Shown: positions 15,886 through 24,568, numbered from the stretch's first letter. The stretch is DNA of 39,619 nucleotides from an uncultured Oscillibacter sp. (GCA_900548505.1 URKI01000023.1:1-39619), one strand, 5' to 3'. Translations and numbers: made by a program. Notes: a model not told the origin generated them from the sequence alone.

Positions 15886-15923
15886 AAAAAGCACCGTGCA
15901 TCGGAAGATGCGCGGTGCTTTTT
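15886..15923 (+). terminator. Bidirectional intrinsic terminator
   Basis: 17-bp stem (15886-15902 with 15907-15923), one G-T pair, loop GGAA, with A-run and T-run flanks. It fills the gap between convergent genes ending at 15884 (+) and 15933 (-). Confidence 0.93.
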
Positions 15924-15932
15924 GTATGAAGT

Positions 15933-17285
15933 TCACGCGGCCTTTTTGGGGGAGAGGACATGGAGCGCCAGTCCCACCGCAAGGCCCAGGCAGGCGGGAA
16001 TGACCCAGCCCATGCCCTGGGAGAAGAAGGGCAGCACCCGGGATGCGGGCTCCAGGATGGCCTGGGCGTGGAGCACCTCCTGGGCGCCGGCGGGCAGGGA
16101 GCGGAGAAAGTCCAGGGCGGCGGCCAGGGCGGTGGGCACCGTCACCGCCACGAACACCCGGCGGTCATAGCCGAACCACCGGCCAAAGAGGCCCAGCAGC
16201 GTCAGCGTGATGGTCAGGGGATAGAGGAACATCAAAACCGGCAGGGACAGCAGGATGATCTGGCTGAGGCCGAAGTTGGCCACGGCGAAGGAGAACAGGC
16301 AGAACACCACCGCATAGGTCTTGTAGCTGAAGGTGCGGGGGAACAGCTCTTCAAAGGTGGCGGCGCAGGAGGTGATGAGGCCGATGGCGGTCTTGAGGCA
16401 GGCGAACGTCACCGTCACACCCAGCAGCACGCCGCCGAAGGAGCCGAAGTAGTGGGTGGCGATCCGGTAGAGGGCCTCGCCGCCATCAACGCAAATGCCG
16501 TACACCGCCCGGGACTGGGCGCCCACCACGGCGAGCATCACGTAGATGCCGGCCATGAGCAGGGAGCTGAAAAAGCCCGCCTTCACCGTGCAGATGGAGG
16601 TGGCGCCGGGGGACTGAACGCCAAGGCGGCGGATGGCGGTGATAAGCACGATGCCGAACGCCAGGGCCGCCGGGGCGTCCATGGTGTTGTAGCCGTCCAA
16701 AAAGCCCTGGAAGAAGCTGCCCGCGGCGTAGGCGCCGGTGGGCTCCGAGGCGCTGACGGCGCTCATGGGCTGCACCAGCGCGGTGACAGTGAGGATGGCC
16801 AGAAACAGCAAGAACAGAGGATTGAGGATTTTGCCCACCCAGGTGAGGATGCCGGAGGGGCGCAGGGAGAAGTACAGCACGATCAAAAAGAACAGCGCCG
16901 AGAAGATGCACAGTGCCAGCTGGGTGTGCTCCTGGGGCAGCAGGGGCTGGATGCCCACGGAGAAAGAGACCGTGGCCGTACGGGGAATGGCGAACAGCGG
17001 CCCGATGGTCAGGTACAGCAGGCAGGTGAAAAAGTAGCTGTATTTGCGGCCCACCAGAGAGCTCAGCTCAAAAAGGCCGTCGCTGCGGGAGGCACCCAGG
17101 GCGGCGATGCCCAGAAGGGGCAGACCTACGCCGGTGAGACAGAAGCCGGCGGCGGCAGCCCATACGGCGGAGCCGGACTGCTGCCCCATGTGGACGGGGA
17201 AGATCAGGTTGCCGGCCCCGAAAAACAGGCCGAAGAGCATGGAGGAAAGGAAAAGGTACTCTTTTGCGGTGAGTTTTCTGTCCAT
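15933..17285 (-). CDS. brnQ: Branched-chain amino acid:cation symporter BrnQ (LIVCS family)
   Basis: This 450-residue, twelve-TM protein takes up leucine, isoleucine and valine with sodium or protons. Family marks are the N-terminal LFGLFFGAGNLIFPVHMGQQSG, GLPLLGIAALG, IGPLFAIPRTATVSFSVGI and DGYNTMDAPAALAFGI. These match BrnQ over its full length. GAGGAG precedes the ATG. It starts 24 bases after the recG stop on the same strand, so it is probably transcribed from the recG promoter; no separate promoter or hairpin is seen in the gap. Expression of a transporter behind recG looks like chance clustering rather than shared function. Confidence 0.94.
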   Translation of the reverse strand: MDRKLTAKEYLFLSSMLFGLFFGAGNLIFPVHMGQQSGSAVWAAAAGFCLTGVGLPLLGIAALGASRSDGLFELSSLVGRKYSYFFTCLLYLTIGPLFAIPRTATVSFSVGIQPLLPQEHTQLALCIFSALFFLIVLYFSLRPSGILTWVGKILNPLFLLFLAILTVTALVQPMSAVSASEPTGAYAAGSFFQGFLDGYNTMDAPAALAFGIVLITAIRRLGVQSPGATSICTVKAGFFSSLLMAGIYVMLAVVGAQSRAVYGICVDGGEALYRIATHYFGSFGGVLLGVTVTFACLKTAIGLITSCAATFEELFPRTFSYKTYAVVFCLFSFAVANFGLSQIILLSLPVLMFLYPLTITLTLLGLFGRWFGYDRRVFVAVTVPTALAAALDFLRSLPAGAQEVLHAQAILEPASRVLPFFSQGMGWVIPACLGLAVGLALHVLSPKKAA

Positions 17286-17309
17286 GTGGATCTCCTCTCA
17301 ATTTTTTCT

Positions 17310-19358
17310 TTAGTTCAGGCTGTCGCCCTTCTGGGTGAAAAGCCGCTTCACCTGCTCTGCCGTAGCGGGACAGGTGGAAAGCTTGGGATCGCGGGAGAGC
17401 AGCTGCTCTGCGGCGGCCTGGGCCTGGCGCAGAAGCTGGGTATCGCAGCCAATGTCGGCCACCCGCAGCCCCGGCAGGCCGTGCTGGCGCTGACCGAAGA
17501 AGTCGCCGGGGCCCCGCAGCCGCAGGTCCTCCTCAGCGATGCGGAAGCCGTCGTTGGTTTTCGTCATGACCTTGAGCCGCTGGCGGGTCTCCTCGTTTTT
17601 GTTGTCCGAGATCAGAATGCAGTAGGACTGGTGGCTGCCCCGGCCTACCCGGCCCCGCAGCTGGTGGAGCTGGCTGAGACCGAACCGTTCGGCGTTTTCC
17701 ACCACCATGACGGCGGCATTGGGCACGTCTACGCCTACTTCAATGACGGTGGTGGACACCAGAATGTCTGCCTCACCGGCGGAAAAAGCCGACATGACCT
17801 TCTCTTTTTCCTTGGGCTTCATCTTTCCGTGGACCACCGCGATGCGAAGATCCGGGAATACCTCTTGGCGGAGCTTCTGGGCGTAGGCGGTGACGGCCTT
17901 GCGCTCGTCGCCGGGCTCGTCCGCCTCTTCCACCATGGGACAAACGATGTAGGCCTGCCGCCCCTCGGCCACCTGCTTGCGCAAAAAGGCGTAGATCCGG
18001 GGACGGTAGCTGCCGGGGACGGAGAAGGTCTCCACGGCCTTGCGGCCGGGGGGCAGCTGGTCGATGATGGACACGTCCAGGTCGCCGTACAGGATCAGGG
18101 CCAGGGTCCTTGGGATGGGGGTGGCGGACATAACCAGCGTGTGGGGATGGGTGCCCTTGGCGGCCAGGGAGGCCCGCTGGGCCACGCCGAAGCGGTGCTG
18201 CTCGTCCGTGACCACCAGGCCCAGGTCGGAAAACTCCACGCCCTGAGACAAAAGCGCGTGGGTGCCGATCACAAAGCCGATCTCCCCGGCGGCCAGCTGG
18301 GCTCCGACGGAACGCTTGACCTTAGCGGAGGTGGAGCCGGTCAGCAGCGCGCAGCGGACGCCCAGTCCCTCCAGCAGGGGGGCAAGGCCCTCGTAGTGCT
18401 GCTGGGCCAGGATCTCCGTGGGAGCCATCAGTGCCGCCTGGCGGCCGCCCTTGACCATGAAATAGGCACAGGCGGCGGCCACCATGGTCTTGCCGGAGCC
18501 CACGTCGCCCTGGCAGAGCCGGTTCATGGGCCGGCCGGAGCGCATGTCGGTCAGGGCTTCGTCCACGCAGCGGCGCTGGGCATCGGTGAGCGTAAAGGGC
18601 AGGGCGGCGTAAAAAGGCGCCATGTCCACCGCCGGACAGGGGGGGATCTCCACCACCTCCCGCCGGCTGCGCAGCTGGGCAAGGCCCAGAGAGAAGAGGA
18701 ACAGCTCCTCGAAAGCCAGCCGCCTGCGGGCCAGCTCCAGCGCCTCCGGCGAGGCAGGGAAATGGATGTTTTCGTAAGCAAAGCCGATGCGGCAGAGCTG
18801 GTGGGACTGCCGCACGTCGTCTGGCAGGGCGTCGGGCAAAATGGCGGCGCAGGCGTCCAGCCCCTGGCGGATGGACCGGGAGAGCATCAGCTGGCTGACC
18901 CCGGCGGTCAGGGGATAGATGGGTACGATGCGCCCGGTCTGCTCCCGGCGGCCAATGGGCTCCACCACCGGGGAGGCCATCTGCTTGCGAAGCAGGTTCC
19001 CCTCCGCCCGGCCGTAGAAAAGATACGTCTCGCCCTGATGGAGGTTATCTTTGAGCCAGGTCTGGTTGAAGAAGGTCACATCCAGTACGCCGCTTTCGTC
19101 CACGGCCCGGACCTTGATGAGGTCCATCCCCTTGCGGATGTGGGACAGCGTAGGCGCTGAGGCCACCATGGCCTCTACGCAGGCGCTCTCGCCGGATTCC
19201 AGATCGGCGATGCGGCGGACGGCGCTGCGGTCCTCATAGCGCCGGGGAAACCAGGAGATGAGCTCGCCCAGGGTGGTGATGCCCAGCTTTTCAAGGCTCT
19301 TGGCTCGGGCCGGGCCCACGCCGTGGATATATTGTACGCTGGTGTCCAGATCCGCCAT
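17310..19358 (-). CDS. recG: ATP-dependent DNA helicase RecG
   Basis: This 682-residue superfamily-2 helicase drives branch migration and reversal of stalled replication forks. The wedge domain opens with IHGVGPARAKSLEKLGI and includes the OB fold up to about residue 150. Helicase motifs follow in order: GDVGSGKTMVAAA (Walker A), TEILAQQHY, the RecG-type DEQH box in VVTDEQHRFG, and MSATPIPRTLA. The second RecA domain has VSTTVIEVGVDVPNA and QLRGRVGRG, then the C-terminal LRLRGPGDFFGQRQHGLPGL of RecG. Length is standard. GGAGAGGAGG precedes the ATG. Confidence 0.97.
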   Translation of the reverse strand: MADLDTSVQYIHGVGPARAKSLEKLGITTLGELISWFPRRYEDRSAVRRIADLESGESACVEAMVASAPTLSHIRKGMDLIKVRAVDESGVLDVTFFNQTWLKDNLHQGETYLFYGRAEGNLLRKQMASPVVEPIGRREQTGRIVPIYPLTAGVSQLMLSRSIRQGLDACAAILPDALPDDVRQSHQLCRIGFAYENIHFPASPEALELARRRLAFEELFLFSLGLAQLRSRREVVEIPPCPAVDMAPFYAALPFTLTDAQRRCVDEALTDMRSGRPMNRLCQGDVGSGKTMVAAACAYFMVKGGRQAALMAPTEILAQQHYEGLAPLLEGLGVRCALLTGSTSAKVKRSVGAQLAAGEIGFVIGTHALLSQGVEFSDLGLVVTDEQHRFGVAQRASLAAKGTHPHTLVMSATPIPRTLALILYGDLDVSIIDQLPPGRKAVETFSVPGSYRPRIYAFLRKQVAEGRQAYIVCPMVEEADEPGDERKAVTAYAQKLRQEVFPDLRIAVVHGKMKPKEKEKVMSAFSAGEADILVSTTVIEVGVDVPNAAVMVVENAERFGLSQLHQLRGRVGRGSHQSYCILISDNKNEETRQRLKVMTKTNDGFRIAEEDLRLRGPGDFFGQRQHGLPGLRVADIGCDTQLLRQAQAAAEQLLSRDPKLSTCPATAEQVKRLFTQKGDSLN

Positions 19359-19392
19359 GGGGGGCCTCCTCTCCTGCAGGAATAGACAACTA

Positions 19393-19420
19393 TTATATAA
19401 TTAATTTTGCAGAAAGACAA
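19393..19420 (-). promoter_or_regulatory. Promoter of recG-brnQ
   Basis: On the minus strand TTGTCT (19420-19415), 16-bp spacer, perfect TATAAT (19398-19393), about 35 bases before the recG start at 19358. Confidence 0.65.
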
Positions 19421-19461
19421 CGTGTCTTTTTCCGGAGGACAAAATGGAAGAAGAAAAAGAT

Positions 19462-19487
19462 TGTAACAAACCGGCGCCCTGCGCGTC
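19462..19487 (+). promoter_or_regulatory. ECF-type promoter before the sigma factor gene (likely autoregulated)
   Basis: TGTAAC (19462-19467), a 16-bp spacer and CGTC (19484-19487) match the AAC/CGT pattern known for ECF sigma promoters such as those of B. subtilis SigX and SigM. The transcript would start near 19494, just ahead of the GAGGAGGTG ribosome site and the GTG start at 19510. No good sigma-A promoter is seen here on the plus strand. Confidence 0.65.
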
Positions 19488-19509
19488 TATTGCATGAGGA
19501 GGTGAGCGG

Positions 19510-19983
19510 GTGGAGGAATTCGAGGCGGTATACCGCCAATACTTTGCGGATGTGTACCGCTATGCATTGGCCCTGAGCCGGGATGCCCATACGGCGGAGG
19601 AAGTGACCCAGGAGACGTTTTTCAAAGCGCTGACCGCCATTGACAGCTTCCGGGGACAGTGCCCCCTGCGGGTGTGGCTGTGCCGCATCGCCCGCAACCA
19701 GTATCTGACGCTGTGCCGGGAGCGGGCCAAATACACGGAGGACACCAGGGAGCGGGGAGACGGCGGCATCGAAGAGGATTTTGCCCGGCAGGAGACGGCC
19801 CGGCAGCTGCACCGGCTGCTTCACGACCTGCCGGAGCCCTACAAGGAGGTATTCTCCCTGCGGACGTTTGGGGAACTGCCCTTTTCCCAGATCGGGGAAT
19901 TATTCGGAAAGACGGAGAGTTGGGCACGAGTGACCTATTTCCGTGCCCGCGGAAAATTGAAGGAGGGATTGGATGGACTGTGA
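19510..19983 (+). CDS. ECF (extracytoplasmic function) RNA polymerase sigma factor
   Basis: This 157-residue sigma-70 family protein has only regions 2 and 4. Region 2 runs about 5-70: FEAVYRQYFADVYRYAL, AEEVTQETFFKAL, and CPLRVWLCRIARNQYL. Region 4 runs about 100-152: LPEPYKEVFSLRTFGELPF, SQIGELFGKTESWARV (the recognition helix-turn-helix) and TYFRARGKL. The start is GTG, a few bases after GAGGAGGTG. The downstream anti-sigma gene overlaps it by 11 bases, so the two are translationally coupled and made in fixed proportion. The stimulus is unknown; the partner's membrane topology suggests an envelope signal. Confidence 0.93.
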   Translation: MEEFEAVYRQYFADVYRYALALSRDAHTAEEVTQETFFKALTAIDSFRGQCPLRVWLCRIARNQYLTLCRERAKYTEDTRERGDGGIEEDFARQETARQLHRLLHDLPEPYKEVFSLRTFGELPFSQIGELFGKTESWARVTYFRARGKLKEGLDGL

Positions 19984-20716
19984 GATCATACGGGACCTGC
20001 TGCCTCTTTACCACGACGGAGCCTGCTCCCAGGCCAGCCGGGCGGCAGTGGAGGCGCATCTGAAAACGTGCCCGGCCTGCCAGGCGGAATTGAGAGACAT
20101 GGACGCGCCCTTACCGGAGGCGGAGCCCCTTGTCCCTGACGAGGCATCGCCGGTGCGGGCCATTTCCCGGGAGTGGAAAAAGGACCGGCGTCGGGCTTGG
20201 TGGAAAGGGGCGCTCGTCGCGGCGGCGGTGTGCGCGGTGCTGGCGGGACTGTGGGCGGCGGCCACGCAGCTGTACCTGTTCCCGGTAGACCCGGAGAAGA
20301 TGGAGATCACCAATGTCCGGCAATTGTCGGACGGGCGGGTGCTGTATCACTTCTATATCGATGATGAACTGGCTCTGCGCGTGATTCGGTTTGAGTACGA
20401 CGAGGAGGGAAATAAGTACTATATTCCGGTTCGTGCGCTGGTCACGGAGAAACGATGGGAGGGCGATTCCCCCGCAGACAATGAGAAGTGTCTGGATGTG
20501 GCGGAAGAAGTCGCCTGGGCAGAGGAACAGGGAGTTGAACGGGAGATCACCCGCGTTTGGTATGGCCGGGGCGAGAATGCCATTTTGCTCTGGGAAGAGG
20601 GCATGGACCTGCCCGCCGCTTCCGAGGCCGACGAAGCTGCCTGGGGCTATGAGCCAGGCAGCGCCGCCTATTGGGCAGAACGTAATGGAGAAGCAGACCC
20701 TGCTTTGCAGAAATAA
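19973..20716 (+). CDS. Membrane-anchored zinc-finger anti-sigma factor
   Basis: This 247-residue protein should hold the ECF sigma factor inactive at the membrane. The N-terminal anti-sigma zinc domain has MDCEIIRDLLPLYHDG and the HX3CX2C motif (His29, Cys33, Cys36, with Cys3 as the fourth ligand). A basic stretch KKDRRRAWWK precedes one TM helix at about 79-100. The remaining ~145 residues are outside, rich in acidic residues and aromatic beta strands (ITNVRQLSDGRVLYHFYID), and match no sensor domain I know. It overlaps the sigma gene by 11 bases and ends at a strong terminator. Confidence 0.9.
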   Translation: MDCEIIRDLLPLYHDGACSQASRAAVEAHLKTCPACQAELRDMDAPLPEAEPLVPDEASPVRAISREWKKDRRRAWWKGALVAAAVCAVLAGLWAAATQLYLFPVDPEKMEITNVRQLSDGRVLYHFYIDDELALRVIRFEYDEEGNKYYIPVRALVTEKRWEGDSPADNEKCLDVAEEVAWAEEQGVEREITRVWYGRGENAILLWEEGMDLPAASEADEAAWGYEPGSAAYWAERNGEADPALQK

Positions 20717-20723
20717 CCGCATC

Positions 20724-20760
20724 AAAAAGAGCCTGCCGGCATTGCCGGCAGGCTCTTTTT
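20724..20760 (+). terminator. Bidirectional intrinsic terminator
   Basis: Perfect 17-bp stem AAAAAGAGCCTGCCGGC with its complement around loop ATT, ending in TTTTT. It lies between the anti-sigma stop (20716) and the end of minus-strand folA (20771). Confidence 0.95.
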
Positions 20761-20770
20761 GACGCTTATA

Positions 20771-21268
20771 TTAAATCTTTTGATTGACATACTCCACAAA
20801 ACGGAACGTGAGGCCGTTTTCCTCCACCGGCTCGCTCTCGTGCTCCACTTCCCAGCCGGGAAGCTTATCCAGGTTGGGGAAGAACGTGTCGGGGTCATCT
20901 GCCTGGGCGTCTACCTTGGTCAGATACACCCGCTTGCACCGCTCCAGCAGCGCGGTGTACACGCTGCCGCCGCCGATGACCCAGATCTGATCGGGCGGTG
21001 TGTCCCCTGCGGCATCCAGGGCTTCCGCCAGGCTGGACACTACCACGGCGCCCTCTACCTGGAGATCTTTCCGCCGGGTGATGACGATGTTTTTCCGCTT
21101 GGGTAGGGGGCGGCCGCCAGGGAAGGACTCCAGCGTCTTGCGGCCCAGGATCACAGCGCCGCCCATGGTCAGCGAGCGGAAACGCTTCATGTCCGTGGGC
21201 AGGGAAAAGAGCAGTCCGCCGTCCCGGCCAATGGCCCAGCTGCGGTCTGCAACAACAATGGCGTTCAT
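20771..21268 (-). CDS. folA: Dihydrofolate reductase
   Basis: This 165-residue enzyme reduces dihydrofolate to tetrahydrofolate with NADPH, regenerating the cofactor used up by thymidylate synthase. It shows IVVADRSWAIGRDGGLLFSLPTD (Met20 loop region with the catalytic acidic residue), MGGAVILGRKTLESFPGGRPLP (NADPH phosphate site), NIVITRR, and IWVIGGGSVYTALLERC. Length is typical. It starts 12 bases after thyA, and its GAGGAGG ribosome site overlaps the thyA stop codon, so translation is likely coupled. Confidence 0.96.
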   Translation of the reverse strand: MNAIVVADRSWAIGRDGGLLFSLPTDMKRFRSLTMGGAVILGRKTLESFPGGRPLPKRKNIVITRRKDLQVEGAVVVSSLAEALDAAGDTPPDQIWVIGGGSVYTALLERCKRVYLTKVDAQADDPDTFFPNLDKLPGWEVEHESEPVEENGLTFRFVEYVNQKI

Positions 21269-21280
21269 GAAACGACCTCC

Positions 21281-22111
21281 TCAGATGGCAATGGGGATCT
21301 TGTCCTCAAAGGGCGCAGGGGTGTAGCCCTCCAGAGAGAAGTGCGCCGGTGTGAAGGCATAGAAGTCCCGGACGGACGGGTCCATGGTAAAGCGGGGCGC
21401 CTGGGCGGGCGTCTGGGTGAGCATCTTTTCCACGATGGGCACGTGCCGGTCATAGATGTGGGCATCGGCGATGACGTGCACCAGCTCGCCGGGCACCAGA
21501 CCGCTGACCTGGGCGAACATGTGCACCAGCATGGCGTACTGCACCACGTTCCAGTTGTTGGCGGCCAGCATGTCCTGACTGCGCTGGTTCAAAATGGCGT
21601 TGAGCACGTTGCCGGAGACGTTGAACGTCATGGAGTAGGCACAGGGGTAGAGGTTCATCTCATGGAGGTCCTCGAAGTTATAGAGGTTGGTCATGATGCG
21701 GCGGGAGGCAGGGTTGTGGGAAAGGTCGTAGAGTACCCGATCCACCTGGTCCATGTCGCCCTCCGGGTAGTGGTGCTTGACGGAGAGCTGATAGCCGTAG
21801 GCCTTGCCGATGGAGCCGCTCTCATCCGCCCACTGGTCCCAGATGTGGGCGTCCAGATCGTGGATGTTGTTGGACTTTTTCTGCCAGATCCACAAGAGCT
21901 CCTTCAGCGCCGTTTTCCAGTAGGTGCGGCGGATGGTGAGGATGGGGAACTCGGCTTGCAGGTCGTAGCGGTTGACGATGCCGAACTTTTTTACGGTGTG
22001 GGCGGGGGTGCCGTCCTCCCACCGGGGACGCACCGGCAGGTCTGTGTCCCAGACACCGTGGTCCAGAATGTCCCGGCAGTTTTGGATAAACAGCTTGTCA
22101 GCAAGGCTCAT
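21281..22111 (-). CDS. thyA: Thymidylate synthase ThyA
   Basis: This 276-residue enzyme methylates dUMP to dTMP with methylene-tetrahydrofolate, which becomes dihydrofolate for the neighbouring FolA. Signs are FPILTIRRTYWKTALKELLW, IGKAYGYQL, the active cysteine in LYPCAYSMTFNV, the dUMP-binding NQRSQDMLAANNWNVVQYAML and ADAHIYDRHV. The catalytic segment reads PCA rather than the PCH of the E. coli type, and resembles the divergent Bacillus/phage-type ThyA group. The start at 22111 follows AAGGAGG nine bases upstream; a longer open frame to 22306 lacks a ribosome site and covers the promoter. It is first in the thyA-folA operon. Confidence 0.94.
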   Translation of the reverse strand: MSLADKLFIQNCRDILDHGVWDTDLPVRPRWEDGTPAHTVKKFGIVNRYDLQAEFPILTIRRTYWKTALKELLWIWQKKSNNIHDLDAHIWDQWADESGSIGKAYGYQLSVKHHYPEGDMDQVDRVLYDLSHNPASRRIMTNLYNFEDLHEMNLYPCAYSMTFNVSGNVLNAILNQRSQDMLAANNWNVVQYAMLVHMFAQVSGLVPGELVHVIADAHIYDRHVPIVEKMLTQTPAQAPRFTMDPSVRDFYAFTPAHFSLEGYTPAPFEDKIPIAI

Positions 22112-22147
22112 GGACTGAAACCTCCTTGATTTTTTCATTCCATCTGA

Positions 22148-22176
22148 GTATAGCAGACTTTCACATGGGTGTACAT
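22148..22176 (-). promoter_or_regulatory. Promoter of thyA-folA
   Basis: On the minus strand TGTACA (22176-22171), 17-bp spacer, TATACT (22153-22148), about 40 bases before the thyA start. The -35 box lies at the junction of a tandem 10-bp repeat. Confidence 0.68.
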
Positions 22177-22182
22177 GGGTGC
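22163..22182. repeat. Tandem 10-bp repeat over the thyA -35 box
   Basis: ACATGGGTGT (22163-22172) is followed directly by ACATGGGTGC (22173-22182). Nine of ten bases match, and the units are one helical turn apart and span the -35 hexamer, as expected for a repressor or activator binding site. No known regulator is assigned. Confidence 0.6.
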
Positions 22183-22265
22183 ACACAACAAATTTTGAGG
22201 GCCCGGAAAAAAAGGTTTTACGAAAGAAACGGTAAAATATTTGTATGGTTTGTGTGAAATCCCGG

Positions 22266-22294
22266 TTGTGAAATTGCAAAAAGTGCGGTAAGAT
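22266..22294 (+). promoter_or_regulatory. Promoter of the AraC regulator-MATE unit
   Basis: TTGTGA (22266-22271), 17-bp spacer and TAAGAT (22289-22294), about 28 bases before the GTG start at 22323. Both boxes match at 4/6. Confidence 0.5.
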
Positions 22295-22322
22295 AAGCCA
22301 GTTCAAAAAGGGGGCGAGCGCT

Positions 22323-23171
22323 GTGATCGAATATGGCGAGGTGGGAAAGCGGGGCTATCTCCACGAGGACTTCCGGCTGTTCCATCTGAAAGACACCCGC
22401 GCCCAGAAGGTGGATTACCACTACCACGAGTTTGACAAGCTCATTTTACTGCTGGGCGGCAAGGTCACCTACGTGGTGGAGGGCGTCACCTACTTCCTCC
22501 AGCCCTGGGACGTGTTGCTGGTGCAGCACAACATGATCCACCGCCCCGTGATCGACCCGTCGGAGCCCTATGAGCGGGTGGTGATCTGGCTGGGCCGGGA
22601 GTGGCTGCGCAGCCGCAGCGACCCGGGCGAGGAGCTGGACACCTGCTTTGAAACGGCCCGGCAGCGGGGCTTCCACCTGCTGCGCTTCAGTGCGGAGCGG
22701 CGGCTGCAGTACATGCAGCTTTTCCAGCAGCTGGAGCAGTCCCTCCACTCCGGGGAGTTCGGCGCCTCCCGCATGGCGGATACCCTCTGCCAGCAGCTGC
22801 TCATCGCCGTCAACCGGGACATCCTCCGGGACCGCACGGCCCAGGAGCAGCGGGACAGTTACCGGGTGGACCCCAAGATGGATGAGGTGCTGCACTACAT
22901 TGCCGAGCATCTGACGGAGGAGCTTTCCGTGGACATTCTGGCCGGAAAGTTCTATCTCAGCCGCTATTACCTGATGCACCGGTTCAAGGCGGTCACCGGC
23001 TACACGGTGCATCAATATATCACCCAGAAGCGGCTGCTGCGGGCGGGGGAGCTGATCCGCACCGGCGTGCCGGTGATGAAGGCGGCGGAGCAGGCGGGCT
23101 TTTCCGAGTATTCCACGTTCCTGCGGGCGTTCCAGAATACGTTCCACATGAGTCCGCGGGAGTTCCGATGA
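22323..23171 (+). CDS. AraC family transcriptional regulator with cupin sensor
   Basis: This 282-residue protein has an N-terminal cupin-type ligand domain (about 25-95: VDYHYHEFDKLILLLGG, then PWDVLLVQHNMIHRP) with the His residues typical of the fold. A helical linker leads to a C-terminal AraC pair of helix-turn-helix motifs (about 185-282): LSVDILAGKFYLSRYYLMHRF and VMKAAEQAGFSEYSTFLRAF, ending in FHMSPREFR. It starts with GTG. It is 47 bases upstream of a MATE exporter on the same strand and probably controls it in response to the exported compound or a related metabolite. Confidence 0.92.
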   Translation: MIEYGEVGKRGYLHEDFRLFHLKDTRAQKVDYHYHEFDKLILLLGGKVTYVVEGVTYFLQPWDVLLVQHNMIHRPVIDPSEPYERVVIWLGREWLRSRSDPGEELDTCFETARQRGFHLLRFSAERRLQYMQLFQQLEQSLHSGEFGASRMADTLCQQLLIAVNRDILRDRTAQEQRDSYRVDPKMDEVLHYIAEHLTEELSVDILAGKFYLSRYYLMHRFKAVTGYTVHQYITQKRLLRAGELIRTGVPVMKAAEQAGFSEYSTFLRAFQNTFHMSPREFR

Positions 23172-23218
23172 GGTCAGAAGAAGCCGAATACTATATCTAA
23201 GATGAGAGAAGCGAGTAC

Positions 23219-24568
23219 ATGGAAAACACACAATTGACGGTGGAATTTACAAAGCAGGACCTGCGGAAGCTGATCATCCCCCTGGTGATCGAACAGCTCT
23301 TGGCCATCACGGTGGGCCTGTGCGACTCGGTGATGGTATCCCAGGTGGGCGAGGCGGCTATCTCCGCCGTCTCCCTGGTGGATACGGTGAACGTGCTGCT
23401 AGTCAACGCGTTTTCCGCGCTGGCCACCGGCGGCGCCGTCATTGCCGGACAGTATCTGGGACGGCGGGAGCAGGGCAAGGCGGGCCACGCAGGCGAGCAG
23501 CTGCTGCTGTTCATGACGGAGGTTTCCCTGGCTATCATGGTGCTGTTCTATCTGTGCAAGGGCTTTGTACTGGGTGTGGTATTCGGTCAGGTGGAGCCGG
23601 ATGTGGCCGCTTACGCCAACACCTATTACATGATCGTGGAGGCGTCCATTCCGTTTTTGGCGGTCTATAACGCCGGCGCGGCGCTGTTCCGGGTCATGGG
23701 CAACTCCAAGATCTCCATGTGGGTGTCCCTTGGCATGAATGTGGTGAATGTGGCGGGCAACGCCATTTTGATCTTCGGCCTGCACCGGGGCGTGGAGGGC
23801 GTGGCCATCCCCACGCTGGTGTCCCGGATGGTGGCCGCGGCGGCCATGCTGATCCTGCTGCGGCGCAAGAACCTGCCCATGCATGTGGAGCGTCTGAGCT
23901 TGCGCCACGACCGGTATGTGATCAAGAACATCCTGCGCTTCGGCGTGCCCAACGGACTGGAGAGCGGCATGTTCCAGCTGGGCAAGATCCTGCTTCTTTC
24001 CACCGTGTCCGTGCTGGGTACTGCCTCCGTGGCTGCCAACGCCATCGGCAACACCCTGGCTACGTTCCAGTGTGTGCCCGGCAATGCGCTGGGCCTTGCC
24101 ATGGTGACGGTGGTGTCCCGGTGCATGGGCGCGGGCAGCTATACCCAGGCCCGTTACTACACGAAAAAGCTGCTGGTGAAAACCTATATCTATATGGCCC
24201 TTACCATTGCGCTGTCTTTGGTGCTGCTGCCGCTGGTCCTGCAGCTGTACAGCGTTTCCCCGGAGGCCACGGACTATGCCCGCACCATCGTCTGGATGCA
24301 TGGCGTGATGGGTACGCTGCTGTGGCCGGCAGCGTTCACGCTGCCCCAGGCCCTGCGTGCGGCAGGCGATACCCGGTTCACTCTGGTGGTGTCCAGCGTG
24401 TCTATGTGGACCATGCGGGTGGGCTTCGGCGTTCTGCTGGGCCGCTATTGGGGCTTCGGTGTGCTGGGTATCTGGATGGCCATGTTCATCGACTGGCTGG
24501 TTCGGATCCTGTTTTTCGCGCCCCGGTTCCATGGCCACAAGTGGGAGTCCATGGGTCTGCGGGACTGA
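23219..24568 (+). CDS. MATE family efflux transporter
   Basis: This 449-residue, twelve-TM exporter begins DLRKLIIPLVIEQLLAITVG, then CDSVMVSQVGEAAISAVSLVD, and AFSALATGGAVIAGQYLGRRE, the conserved first-half motifs. The second half has FGVPNGLESGMFQLGKILL and GNALGLAMVTVVSRCMGAG. Length is standard. It differs clearly from the MATE protein at 10881-12269, so it is not a local duplicate. The ribosome site is poor (GAGAAGCGAG), consistent with co-translation from the upstream AraC gene's transcript. Substrate unknown. A strong hairpin ends the unit. Confidence 0.93.
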   Translation: MENTQLTVEFTKQDLRKLIIPLVIEQLLAITVGLCDSVMVSQVGEAAISAVSLVDTVNVLLVNAFSALATGGAVIAGQYLGRREQGKAGHAGEQLLLFMTEVSLAIMVLFYLCKGFVLGVVFGQVEPDVAAYANTYYMIVEASIPFLAVYNAGAALFRVMGNSKISMWVSLGMNVVNVAGNAILIFGLHRGVEGVAIPTLVSRMVAAAAMLILLRRKNLPMHVERLSLRHDRYVIKNILRFGVPNGLESGMFQLGKILLLSTVSVLGTASVAANAIGNTLATFQCVPGNALGLAMVTVVSRCMGAGSYTQARYYTKKLLVKTYIYMALTIALSLVLLPLVLQLYSVSPEATDYARTIVWMHGVMGTLLWPAAFTLPQALRAAGDTRFTLVVSSVSMWTMRVGFGVLLGRYWGFGVLGIWMAMFIDWLVRILFFAPRFHGHKWESMGLRD

